DNA from: Streptomyces sp. T12
Lineage (GTDB): Bacteria; Actinomycetota; Actinomycetes; Streptomycetales; Streptomycetaceae
Assembly (NCBI RefSeq): GCF_028736035.1
Contig: NZ_CP117866.1
Coordinates: 682,001 to 746,000 of the forward strand
Direction: 5' to 3'
DNA length: 64,000 nt
The notes below the pieces were generated by a model. That model made no database searches, was not told the origin of the DNA, and saw nothing but the letters and a program-made list of their open reading frames with translations. Made by a program: the position numbers and the translations under genes. Numbering within the stretch: position 1 is the first letter of the stretch; the number at the start of each line of letters is the position of its first letter. Below, one piece after another: positions 16,976-25,648 of the stretch.

Positions 16976-18654
16976 CAGTTGCCGCTGCCGTTCTTGTCGA
17001 GGAGCTTCTTGTACCAGTCGCGCAGCTTGTCACCGCCGGAGGACTTCCAAGTGGAGATGGCCTGCTGCACGTCGGACAGCTTCTTGTTGCCCCGCACGAA
17101 GTCGATCTCCAGCTGCTCGAACTGGCTGGAGAGGGTGGCGTAGCGGCTCGGCTCGACGATGTTCATGCCGAACGTGGACGTCTTCTTCATGAAGGCACCC
17201 TGCCGCTGCTGCCACTCCACCTGCTTGCGGGTGATCTCGGGGAGGTCGGGGTGGGCCAGGTAGGGAGCCGGGGCCGCCAGCAGAACCCAGGCGTTGTTCA
17301 CCTCCTGGATACCCCGGTCGTTCTTGACCGGGACTCCGTCCTTGACCGTGTAGTGGGTGCCCTCGACGCCGTAGTCGACGAACATCCGCTCCTTGGTGCC
17401 GTAAGGCGCGGCCGCGAAGTTGGCGGCGGCCAGCGCGTTCTCGACCGTCTCCTTCGAAGCGCCCTTGCGGATCATCGACCAGATACCGGCGGGCTGGGCC
17501 GCGTACAGCGTCGGGTCGCCGCCGTCGGCGCCGAAGTAGTCCATGCCCTCGATCACGAAGTCCGGGTTGGACGCGGCCTGTTCGGTGGTCTTGCCGTACC
17601 AGGCGGATATGTCGCCGTTGAAGACCAGGATCTGCCCGGCGGTGAACCGCTGGCTGGGGTCGCCCGTGTTGGCCTTGTCGTCGGGATGGACCACGCCCGC
17701 GGCGAACAGCTTGCGGACCCACTCCAAATGTTCGAGGTACTCAGGATGCTCGTGGCGGTACGTCAGCTTGCCGTCGTCCCCGATGTTCCAGCCGAGCGTC
17801 CCGGCGGGGAGGAGACCGAAGAAGGCCGCCGCCGACCACCTCATGTCACCACAGGCCCACACCTTGGCCTTGGCGCTGGTGGCCTCCTTCGCCCAGCTGA
17901 GGAACTCATCGGTCGACTTGGGAACGCTGTAGCCCTCCTTGTCGAAGATGTCCTTGCGGTAGTAGGGCACGATGCCGGGCGTGGCGGCGGCGGGCATCGG
18001 GATGCCGCGCAGGGCGCCGCCGAAGATGCCCATGCGCCAGGCGTCGGAGGGGATGGCGGCCAGGTTCGGGTACTTCTTGACCTTGTCGCCCGCCAGGTAG
18101 GGGCCGAGGTCCATGAACTTCGCGGTGACCGCGTTGGAGATCTTGCCGACCAGCTCCCAGCTCGGCACAACCACCATGTCGGGTATGGAGCTGGAGGCGA
18201 GGACCGCGCCGAGCTTCTCGCCGTAGGTGTTGCCGTCCTGGTTCTGCCAGGTGACCTTGGTGCCCGCCGCCGCGTCGAGCGCCGTGTAATACGCGCACCC
18301 GGGCTTCGGCGGAGTGCCCCAGAGCGGGGACATGATCTTGAGGGGAGCGCCGGTGCCGAGCTTTTTCGGGACCGAGGAGGCGAGGGCCGCGAGGTCGACC
18401 TTGCTGATGTAGCCGGCTGACGAGCCGTTCTTCGACAGAAGGTCCGGCTTGGCGACCGTGCTGGCGACGTACGTCGGAAGCAGTTTGTCCGCATCCTTAC
18501 GCGACGTGGTGCCCTCACGCGACCCGCCGCCCGAACCACCGCAGGCGGCAAGCAGCGGCATCCCTCCCGCCACCGCTGCGGTGGCGACCGCTGTGGAGGC
18601 GAGGAAGCTTCTCCGACTCGGTCCGGAGGAGGCGGAGGCGGCGTTCGGCGTCAT
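16975..18654 (-). CDS. extracellular solute-binding lipoprotein of CUT1 sugar importer
   Basis: The 559-residue protein has a twin-arginine motif (SRRSFLAS) followed by the lipobox LLAACGG, so it is probably Tat-exported and lipid-anchored. The mature part is a large type I binding protein of the LplA-like group, whose usual length is about 500-560. AAGGG precedes the ATG. The promoter region upstream has the palindromic operator at 18771-18786. It is the first gene of the operon with two permeases, GH74 copy B and the GH42 remnant, so the ligand is probably a xyloglucan oligosaccharide. The truncated lipoprotein at 5580-5861 is its broken paralogue. Confidence 0.9.
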   Translation of the reverse strand: MTPNAASASSGPSRRSFLASTAVATAAVAGGMPLLAACGGSGGGSREGTTSRKDADKLLPTYVASTVAKPDLLSKNGSSAGYISKVDLAALASSVPKKLGTGAPLKIMSPLWGTPPKPGCAYYTALDAAAGTKVTWQNQDGNTYGEKLGAVLASSSIPDMVVVPSWELVGKISNAVTAKFMDLGPYLAGDKVKKYPNLAAIPSDAWRMGIFGGALRGIPMPAAATPGIVPYYRKDIFDKEGYSVPKSTDEFLSWAKEATSAKAKVWACGDMRWSAAAFFGLLPAGTLGWNIGDDGKLTYRHEHPEYLEHLEWVRKLFAAGVVHPDDKANTGDPSQRFTAGQILVFNGDISAWYGKTTEQAASNPDFVIEGMDYFGADGGDPTLYAAQPAGIWSMIRKGASKETVENALAAANFAAAPYGTKERMFVDYGVEGTHYTVKDGVPVKNDRGIQEVNNAWVLLAAPAPYLAHPDLPEITRKQVEWQQRQGAFMKKTSTFGMNIVEPSRYATLSSQFEQLEIDFVRGNKKLSDVQQAISTWKSSGGDKLRDWYKKLLDKNGSGN

Positions 18655-18770
18655 TGCGTCAACCCTTCATGGCGCACCTGGACACCCGGCGGTGGGCCGT
18701 CGGCTGCGGTGTCTTGACTGGAACTGGCTGAGCTGAAAGGGGACATCCCATTACTGCGACGTAATGCGTA

Positions 18771-18786
18771 GTCGAAGCGCTTCGAT
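18771..18786. promoter_or_regulatory. palindromic operator upstream of importer operon
   Basis: GTCGAAGCGCTTCGAT contains the perfect 14-bp palindrome TCGAAGCGCTTCGA. It lies about 117 bases upstream of the binding-protein start, on the transporter side of the divergent region. Confidence 0.7.
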
Positions 18787-18901
18787 GTTGCAGTGAGGTT
18801 AAGTGAAGGCTTGGGGGTACACAAGGGTCACTTCCAAGATTCCTCCGAGGTGCAGGAGGCCCTCCCCCGCATGCCCTGCTTGAGGCAACGATGTCGACCT
18901 C

Positions 18902-18945
18902 TTGACACTCCCCCAGCACCCTGACGAGCATCGAAGCGCTTCGAA
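18902..18945 (+). promoter_or_regulatory. TTGACA box and operator upstream of GH3 remnant
   Basis: TTGACA at 18902-18907 is followed after 22 bases by ATCGAAGCGCTTCGAA (18930-18945). The promoter of the intact GH3 has the same box-to-operator distance, which supports common origin of the two regions. Confidence 0.6.
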
Positions 18946-18978
18946 TGCGCACCCCGCTCCGCCTCAAGAGAATCCCAC

Positions 18979-19200
18979 GTGTCTGCACATACGCCGCACA
19001 CACCACAGCCGTTCCGCGATCGCAGCTGCCGTTCGCGGAGCGCATCGACGACCTTCCGTCGCGGCTCACCCTCGACGAAAAGATGGGATCCCTGCACCAG
19101 TCCACACCCGCGGCCGAGCGCCTGGCCGTCGCGGTTTCGTACCGACCACGAGGCCCTGCACGGCGTCGCCTGGATGGGCCAGGCTGGTCCGGCACTGGTG
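18979..19200 (+). pseudogene. GH3 glycoside hydrolase remnant, frameshifted 5' end
   Basis: From the GTG at 18979 the translation gives PFRD, then after a one-base shift LPFAERIDDLPSRLTLDEKM, then after a second shift RFRTDHEALHGVAWMG. These match PFRDPALPLAQRVDDL...LTLDER and PFKTGTEGLHGVSWLG of the intact GH3 at 6319. Homology stops near 19200 and the remaining ~900 residues are absent. It keeps the GH3-type promoter and operator. It is the counterpart of GH3 in the second cassette. Confidence 0.8.
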
Positions 19201-19215
19201 GTGCTCACGCTCTCC

Positions 19216-19715
19216 CGGGTACGGCCGGGCCCCACGGCTTCGCTACGTGAGCGCCCACGTTGTCGGGGGCCGGTGTGCACCACGTCCGCCTCGGACTGCG
19301 TGGCCCGGCGCGGCTCGCACGCATCGCCTCCTCCCTCTGAGGTCCTCATCGCCCCCATGCGCAAAGGAGTCCGACACCGGAAGGCTTCGGCGCCGGACTC
19401 GGCTTCCTCGGGCCTGCGTTCGACATGCTCCTCATCGGTAGTTGGTGGGCAGCTCACGCCAGGCCGGGGCAGCGGAGGGTGCTGCGTCAATGCCCCGCGC
19501 CGGGCCTGTGCATGGCATCGGCGAGCGCGGTGCTCTCGGCACAGGCGTCGGCGGCCATATTCGTGCCGCAAGCGGGGCGGGGCCCGGGCTCGCAGTTGCC
19601 CAGGCATGCCCTTACGGCTGGCTGATCTCCTCATAGTTGGCCACGTTCATTCAAACTCCATCAAGTGGTAGGGGCGGCCGACCCGCTCGTAGGCGCGGAT
19701 CGGCCACGGAGGTGG
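19216..19715. other. non-coding / decayed stretch
   Basis: About 500 bases lie between the GH3 remnant and the end of the CoA ligase gene. Short open frames exist on both strands, but none resembles a protein family I know. It may be degraded GH3 or junction sequence. Confidence 0.4.
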
Positions 19716-21242
19716 TTACGCTTCTGCCCGAGGAGCTTCCAGGAGCTTTCGTCGCATGATCTTGCCGCTCGACGTAGTGGGGAGCGAAGAGACGAAGACG
19801 ACCCGGCAGGGCCGTTTGTAGGCGGCCAGGCGGTCTCGAGTGAAGTCGAGGATCTCCTCTTCGCTGAGCTTCATGCCCGCACGAAGCACGATGCAGGCAC
19901 AGGCGAGTTCGCCCTTGACGTCGTCGGTGACGGCTCCGACCCCGACCATGGCGACGGCGGGATGCGCAGAGATCACCCGTTCGATCTCGGCGGGATAGAC
20001 GTTGTAGCCCGCCGTGATGATGAGGTCCTTGCGACGGTCCACGACGAAGAAGTGACCACTGTCGTCGGCATAGGCGATGTCGCCGGTGTGCAGCCAGCCG
20101 TCGGGCTCGATGGTCTTCTTCGTTTCCGTCGGGTTCCCGTAGTAACCCATCATCACGAGTGGTCCGCGCACCATGAGTTCGCCTGGTTCACCGACCGGCG
20201 CGTCACGCGTGGCGTCGCCGAGGTCGGCAACCCGGACCTCGAGACCCGGCAGCGAGATCCCGATTGAGCCGTGGACTGGAGGTGCATCAATGGCGTGCGT
20301 CGTGCCCAGCCCGGAGATCTCCGTCATTCCCCAGAGTTCGATCAGCGGTGCACCTGATCGCTGCTCCCATGCCTCGATCGTGCTCTCGGCGATGGTCTGC
20401 CCGCCGACAGTGCACCGGTCCAGCGAGGTGAGGTCCGCCTCGCGCACCGCCGGTTCAGCGAGCAGCATCGCGTACATCGCCGGGACGCCCTCGAACATCG
20501 TTGCACGGTGCTCGCTGATCAGGGCAAGTGCCTGGTCGGGCGCGAAGCGTTCCATGAGCACCACCGTGCCTCCGGCCAGCAGCGTTCCGTTGATGGCCAC
20601 GTTGCCGTAGACGTGGGTTGCCGGGAGCGCGGTGACGACGACATCTCTGCTGGTGTGCCCGTGCATGGTCGCAGTGAGTGCACAGTTGAGCAGGACGGCG
20701 CGATGCGACTGCATGGCACCCTTGGGATGGCCGGTGGTGACGGAGGTGTAGCCGATGGTGGACAGCGAGGTCGGCTCGACCAGTGTCGGTTGCTCGAGCG
20801 GTTCTTCGGCGAACGGCCGACTGAATGCGTCTTCGTCCGTTCCGTCGAGCGCCAGCACGCATTGCACGCTGTCGATCTCCGAGGTGAGCGTACGCAAATC
20901 CGGCAGCCGCTCGGCCGCGGTGAGGACTGCGACAGCCTGGCAGTCGTTCAGGACGAATGCCACTTCAGGCGGAGTGAGCATGACGTTGATCGGGTTGACC
21001 ACCGCGCCGGCGCGCAGGATCGCGTGGTACGCGACAATCCACTGCCAGCTGTTCGGGCCGTACAGGGAGACCGTCCGTCCCGGCGTGATCCCTCTACGCC
21101 GTAGCCCGTTGGCTGCCCGGCTGGTCAGGTCGTCGAGTTCGGCGAACGTCAGCGTTCTTGTCGGGGTGACCAGAGCAGTCTTGTCCGCGTACCGGGAGGC
21201 CGCGTACGGCACGATGTCCCCGGGGCGGTTCAATGCGTTCAT
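19716..21242 (-). CDS. acyl-CoA ligase, AMP-binding (ANL) superfamily
   Basis: The 508-residue protein has the ANL layout: N-terminal substrate domain, P-loop region YTSVTTGHPKGA (about 165), acid-binding region ELWGMTEISG, the GWLHTGDIAY motif, hinge DRRKDLIITAGYNVYP and C-terminal catalytic lysine region SSGKIMRR. It should activate a carboxylate with ATP and join it to CoA. The P-loop normally reads TSGTTG; here Gly is Val through one base change, which may weaken ATP binding. The ATG overlaps the stop of the alcohol dehydrogenase gene. The gene order aldehyde dehydrogenase, alcohol dehydrogenase, CoA ligase suggests conversion of an alcohol to an acyl-CoA. Substrate is not evident. Confidence 0.85.
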   Translation of the reverse strand: MNALNRPGDIVPYAASRYADKTALVTPTRTLTFAELDDLTSRAANGLRRRGITPGRTVSLYGPNSWQWIVAYHAILRAGAVVNPINVMLTPPEVAFVLNDCQAVAVLTAAERLPDLRTLTSEIDSVQCVLALDGTDEDAFSRPFAEEPLEQPTLVEPTSLSTIGYTSVTTGHPKGAMQSHRAVLLNCALTATMHGHTSRDVVVTALPATHVYGNVAINGTLLAGGTVVLMERFAPDQALALISEHRATMFEGVPAMYAMLLAEPAVREADLTSLDRCTVGGQTIAESTIEAWEQRSGAPLIELWGMTEISGLGTTHAIDAPPVHGSIGISLPGLEVRVADLGDATRDAPVGEPGELMVRGPLVMMGYYGNPTETKKTIEPDGWLHTGDIAYADDSGHFFVVDRRKDLIITAGYNVYPAEIERVISAHPAVAMVGVGAVTDDVKGELACACIVLRAGMKLSEEEILDFTRDRLAAYKRPCRVVFVSSLPTTSSGKIMRRKLLEAPRAEA

Positions 21243-22340
21243 GCTGGGAACCTCACAACGGCCTTGGTCACTTTGCCGTGGTGTGCGGAGTCGATCGCCT
21301 CGTTGATCTCGGCGAGCGGGAAGACCTGGAGGAGCCGGTCGAACGGGAACTTGCCCTCTCGGTACAGCGAGATCATGCGCGGAATGAACTCGTCCGGGTC
21401 GGCGTCGCCTTCGATGACTCCGACCAGGGAGCGGCCGAAAAGCAGATGGCCCTGGTTGATGGTGATCTCGTTGTCGGCGCCCTGGAAACCAACCGAGGCG
21501 CAGATGCCGGGGGACTTCAGGCATTCCAGTGCCTGCTGTACGACGGCGGGGAAGCCGATGCAGTCGACTGAATAGTCAGCTCCGCCCTCGGTGATGCGTG
21601 TGATGGCCTCGACAGGATCCTCATGCTTGGGATCGACGGCGTGGGTGGCGCCGAGTTCCAGGGCCAGCTCACGTCGGCTGAGCTGCGGGTCGACAGCGAT
21701 GATGGTCGGGCAGCCGGCCACCTTCGCCGCCATGATCGCCGACAGGCCGACCGATCCGGCGGCGAAGACGACAAGAGCTGCCCGGCGCCGGATCAAGGGT
21801 GTTCAGCACCACACCGGCTCCGGTCTGGATGCCACAGCCCAGCGGGCCGAGCAGCTCCAGCGGCAGATCGCGGTCCACCTTCACGATGTTGCGAGGCGTC
21901 GTGATCACGTGCGCCGACCAGGAGGACTGGCCGAAGAAGTGGCCGTGTACGGGCAGGCCTGCCGCGCTGTAGGCGGTGGTGCCGTCGGCGCGGGCGCCCC
22001 CGAAGTTCAGGGCCATGAAGTCGCGGCAATGGACGAGCGTGCCGGTCTTGCAATTGGTACAGGTTCCGCAGTAGGCGTAGCTGAGCACGACGTGGTCACC
22101 GACCGCCACATCGGTGACGGCCGCGCCGACCTGCTCCACGATGCCGGAACCTTCGTGGCCCAGGATGAGCGGCAGCTGTCCCGCTTCGGCGGCCGCGATC
22201 ACTCCGAGGTCGGTGTGGCAGATCCCGGAGGCGGTCACTTTGACCAGCACCTCGTCGTCCCGCGGTGCCTCCACCTCGATGGTCTCGATGGACAGGGGCG
22301 CCGCAGTCGAGCGCAGTACGGCGGCAGTGGTCTGTGGCAT
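21239..22340 (-). pseudogene. zinc-dependent alcohol dehydrogenase, frameshifted
   Basis: Two frames together make a complete medium-chain alcohol dehydrogenase of about 365 residues. The first carries the catalytic zinc motif (GICHTDLG, GHEGSGIVEQVG) and the structural zinc cysteines CGTCTNCKTG...HC. The second carries the Rossmann motif FAAGSVGLSA and the C-terminal half. They break at about 21776-21780, after TLDPAPGS, where about two bases seem to be missing (GGCAGC-CTT rather than GGCAGCGCTCTT). The start overlaps the aldehyde dehydrogenase stop, and the end overlaps the CoA-ligase start. Unless this is a sequencing error, the product is cut before the NAD-binding domain. The family resembles aryl-alcohol/geraniol-type dehydrogenases. 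Confidence 0.82.
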
Positions 22341-23578
22341 CAGACGGCTCCCTCGGTCTTGTTGAGGGTGATGGTCTGCCAGTTGGTGTACTCGGTGAGA
22401 CCGTGCAGGGAGTTCTCGGCCCCGATACCCGACTGCTTGTGCCCGCCGAACACCTGGTGGGGCGAGTACTGGTGTACCTCGTTGAGCCACACCGTGCCCG
22501 CGTCGATCTGCCGGCCGATCCGCTGGACCGCCTCAAGGTCCTTGCCCCAGACGGTGGCGCCCAGACCGAAAGGAGTGTCGTTGGCGCGGGCGATCACGTC
22601 TTCCTCGTCACGCCACTTCAGCAGCGGGAGGATCGGCCCGAACGGCTCTTCCTGCACCAGCCGGGAGTCCTCGGGCGGGTTGTCGACCAGGGTGACCGGG
22701 ACGAACCAACCCGGTGCCGAGTCGTCGATCTCACCCCCGAGGGCGAACGTGTATCCGTTGTCCTTGCAGTCCGCGAAGTACTCCTTGACCTTCTCGAACT
22801 GGGGCGCGTTCTGGATGGGGCCCAGCTGAGTGTCAGCCTCGGCGCCGTCGCCGACCCTGACGGTGCGGGCGTAGTCGACGAGCGCGTCGCGTACCTCGTC
22901 GTAGACGTCCTCGTGGATGTAGAGCCGCTTGCTGGCGTTGCAGAACTGGGCGTTGTTCTGGAAGGCCGCCCAGAACAGCTGCGGTGCCACCTTGGCGGGG
23001 TCGACATCCGGCAGGACGATCGCCGGGTCGTTGCCGCCCAGTTCGAGGGTCAGACGCTTGAGGTTGCCCGCCGCCGACCGCATGACGTGCTTGCCGGTCT
23101 CGGTGCTGCCGGTGAAGGCGATCTTGTCGATGCCCGGGTGGTTGGTGATCCGCTTGCCCAGGTCGTCATCGCCGGAGAGGGCACTGAGCACGCCCGGGGG
23201 CAGCAGGTCCTGCATGACCTCGACGAGCTTGAGGTCGCACAGTGGCGTGAAGGGAGAGGGCTTGACGATCATGGTGTTGCCGGCGACGAGCGCGGGAGCG
23301 ATCTTCCACACCATCAGCAGGATGGGGAAGTTCCAGGGCACGATCGCGCCGACGACACCGACCGGGGTGTAGCGGGTCACGACCCGGCGCGAGTCGTTGT
23401 CTTCGACGACCTCGTCGAGCAGGGACTGCTTGGCGAGGTCGCGGAACCAGGCGACGGAGCCGTACACCTCCCACTCGGCCCCGGCGCGCGGCTTGCCCTG
23501 CTCCTTCGTCAGCAGAGCGATGAACTCCTCGGCGCTCGGCTGACACGGTGGCCCGTACGACCACCAACTCGTCATCAA
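22340..23578 (-). pseudogene. NAD-dependent aldehyde dehydrogenase, N-terminally truncated
   Basis: The 412-residue frame has the ALDH core: PWNFP, GSTETGK (NAD-binding loop), LELGGNDP with the catalytic Glu, NNAQFCNASK with the catalytic Cys, and EEPFGPILP. Typical members have about 470 residues. Homology begins abruptly at SAEEFIALLTKEQGKP, and the preceding residues (MMTSWWSYGPPC) are unlike the family, so about 55-60 N-terminal residues are lost. The active site is intact, but part of the NAD fold and oligomer interface is missing. It shares ATGA overlap with the next gene. A short unrelated open segment in another frame lies just upstream (to 23633). Confidence 0.75.
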
Positions 23579-24200
23579 CTACGACGCCTTCGGCCTTGTG
23601 GAACCACAGGTCCCGGAGGAGCACATCACTCACGGCCGTTCATGTCGCGCTTGTGGTGACCCTCCGTGGCTCCGGCACTGAAAGTAATCCAGAACCACGA
23701 TTCAGTCGTTACCGACAGCGTGTACCACCATGAGACGAAGAATCTACTGGGACGACCGCCCACCGAAATCAAATCCCGGCCCCGCGCTCACCCGCCCGGC
23801 AACCGAGTCGCATCGACCGGTTTGGCCTTCGTTCGAGTCGCCTGCCGCAGCGCAGCTCTGGGCCCGATCCGCCCCTGATGCCCGAGTTCTACGGAGCGTA
23901 GTCAGCACCAAGTCAGCACGGGAGAGACGAACACGGGTGATGACATGGGAATTTAGTCAGCACGAAACCAGCACGGGAGTCAGCACACCACCGTCAAATC
24001 ACCCCCAACTACACTTCCCGGACAGCGCAAATTTCGCCAGTCTCCAAGCCCCTCAGCCGCCGCTCCGCGAGCCGGCATGGTGGTCCAACGCATAGCCACG
24101 CCCCGAACTATGTCGTCCCACCACATGTGCGCCTGACCTGCACGTTTCTACGGTGTGCCAACACGTACCCGTCCCCACCGCACACGAGGAAGTGGCGCAC
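23579..24200. other. intergenic boundary region with GTCAGCAC repeats
   Basis: This 620-base stretch separates the decayed operon from the conserved block to the right. It holds four direct copies of GTCAGCAC (23901, 23912, 23956, 23979) plus one degenerate copy, and an imperfect inverted repeat at about 24073-24126 (CATGGTGGTCC / GTCCCACCACATG) just before the transporter gene. A segment on the minus strand from 23633 down to 23540 is open (LLRDLWFHKAEGVVVDDELV) but not recognised. Confidence 0.5.
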
Positions 24201-25586
24201 ATGGCCTCCGGAACCACCGCTCCCCCACCACCCGGCAACCTCAAGCGCATCGTCGCCGCCAGCCTCATCGGCACCACCATCGAGTGGTACGACTTCTTCC
24301 TCTACGGCTCCGCCGCCGCCCTCGTCTTCAACAAGCTGTTCTTCCCGGACTCCGACCCGCTCGTCGGCACACTGCTGTCCTTCCTGACGTACGCCGTCGG
24401 ATTCGCCGCCCGGCCGCTGGGAGCACTGGTCTTCGGGCACTACGGCGACCGTCTCGGCCGCAAGAAGTTGCTGGTGCTGAGCCTGCTGCTGATGGGTGGG
24501 GCTACCTTCGCGATCGGGCTGCTGCCGACGCACGCGACCGTCGGGGCAGCCGCGCCCGTGCTGTTGACCGTGCTGCGCCTGGTGCAGGGCTTCGCCCTCG
24601 GTGGTGAGTGGGGCGGGGCCGTGCTGCTGGTGTCCGAGCACGGGGACGCGCGGCGACGCGGCTTCTGGGCCTCGTGGCCGCAGACCGGAGCGCCCGCGGG
24701 CCAGTTGCTGGCAACCGGCGTGCTGTCCCTTCTGACGGCCCTGCTGTCGGACGGCGCCTTCACCACATGGGGCTGGCGGATACCGTTCCTGCTCTCGGGT
24801 GTGCTGGTGATCGTCGGTTTGTGGATTCGTCTGTCTGTCGATGAATCGCCCGTCTTCAAGCAGGCGTTGGCCCAGGCGGAGGCGCGCAAGGTCGCGCACG
24901 CGGCGGCGGCCGAGAAGCTGCCCCTGGTCTCCGTGCTGCGGCACCACTGGCGTGACGTGCTGGTGGCGATGGGCGCGCGCATGGCGGAGAACATCAGCTA
25001 CTACGTCATCACCGCGTTCATCCTCGTCTACGCCCCCACCTCGGCCGGCGTCTCCAAGCAGACCGCACTCAATGCCGTGCTGATCGCCTCCGCCGTCCAC
25101 TTCGCCGTCATTCCGGCCTGGGGGGCGTTGTCCGACCGTGTCGGCCGCCGTCCCGTCTACCTGCTGGGCGCGGTCGGCATCGGGCTGTGGATGTTCCCGT
25201 TCTTCTCGCTCGTCGACACCGGCGGCTTCGGCAACCTGATCCTCGCCGTGACCGTGGGCCTGGTACTGCACGGCGCCATGTACGCGCCCCAGGCCGCCTT
25301 CTTCTCCGAGATGTTCGCGACCCGCATGCGCTACTCCGGTGCCTCCATCGGCGCCCAGTTCGCCTCGGTCGCGGCCGGCGCGCCCGCACCGCTCATCGCC
25401 ACCGCACTGCTGTCCGACTACGGCAGCTCCACCCCGATCGCCCTGTACGTCATCGCCGCGGCCGTCCTGACCGTGATCGCAGTGGGCGCCGCCAAGGAGA
25501 CCCGCCACCGGGATCTGGCCGACATCGAGTCCCCCACCGACGCAGAGCCCGCCGCGGCCCGCGCGGCGGACGCGCGCACCGTCTGA
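24201..25586 (+). CDS. MFS transporter of the metabolite:H+ symporter (MHS) family
   Basis: The 461-residue protein has twelve predicted membrane segments. IEWYDFFLYG in the first segment, GHYGDRLGRKK between segments 2 and 3, and GEWGGAVLL are MHS-type motifs. MHS members take up small organic acids such as dicarboxylates, shikimate, benzoates or osmolytes with protons. ATG 24201 is chosen because GAGGAAG lies 8 bases upstream; an ATG at 24153 would add an unlikely leader. It converges with a GAF/PucR regulator and lies close to a 3-hydroxybutyrate dehydrogenase, which suggests a role in 3-hydroxybutyrate or related acid uptake. Confidence 0.9.
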   Translation: MASGTTAPPPPGNLKRIVAASLIGTTIEWYDFFLYGSAAALVFNKLFFPDSDPLVGTLLSFLTYAVGFAARPLGALVFGHYGDRLGRKKLLVLSLLLMGGATFAIGLLPTHATVGAAAPVLLTVLRLVQGFALGGEWGGAVLLVSEHGDARRRGFWASWPQTGAPAGQLLATGVLSLLTALLSDGAFTTWGWRIPFLLSGVLVIVGLWIRLSVDESPVFKQALAQAEARKVAHAAAAEKLPLVSVLRHHWRDVLVAMGARMAENISYYVITAFILVYAPTSAGVSKQTALNAVLIASAVHFAVIPAWGALSDRVGRRPVYLLGAVGIGLWMFPFFSLVDTGGFGNLILAVTVGLVLHGAMYAPQAAFFSEMFATRMRYSGASIGAQFASVAAGAPAPLIATALLSDYGSSTPIALYVIAAAVLTVIAVGAAKETRHRDLADIESPTDAEPAAARAADARTV

Positions 25587-25648
25587 CCTCTGGCCGACCC
25601 GGCCAAGTCCCCTGGAACCGCCCCCCCGTACGCCCGTGCGTACGGGGG

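Larger units (their letters stand above)
18655..18978. promoter_or_regulatory. divergent promoter region, cassette B
   Basis: This region separates the importer operon (minus) from the GH3 remnant (plus). It holds two operators (18771-18786 and 18930-18945), a TTGACA at 18902-18907 facing the GH3 remnant, and a separate inverted repeat ATTAC-N6-GTAAT at 18750-18765. The layout mirrors 5862-6318. Confidence 0.6.

Noticed and set aside
19400..19640. Small open frames between the GH3 remnant and the CoA ligase gene
   Set aside because: No family resemblance, no convincing ribosome sites, and unusual composition; probably decayed DNA.
23540..23633. Short open segment LLRDLWFHKAEGVVVDDELV upstream of the aldehyde dehydrogenase
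   Set aside because: Not recognisable as the missing aldehyde dehydrogenase N-terminus or another family; downstream codons are an out-of-frame copy of the dehydrogenase. Left unannotated.
23820..23860. tRNA-like T-loop (CGTTCGAGTC) near the GTCAGCAC repeats
   Set aside because: No matching cloverleaf, anticodon arm or acceptor stem could be built around it.
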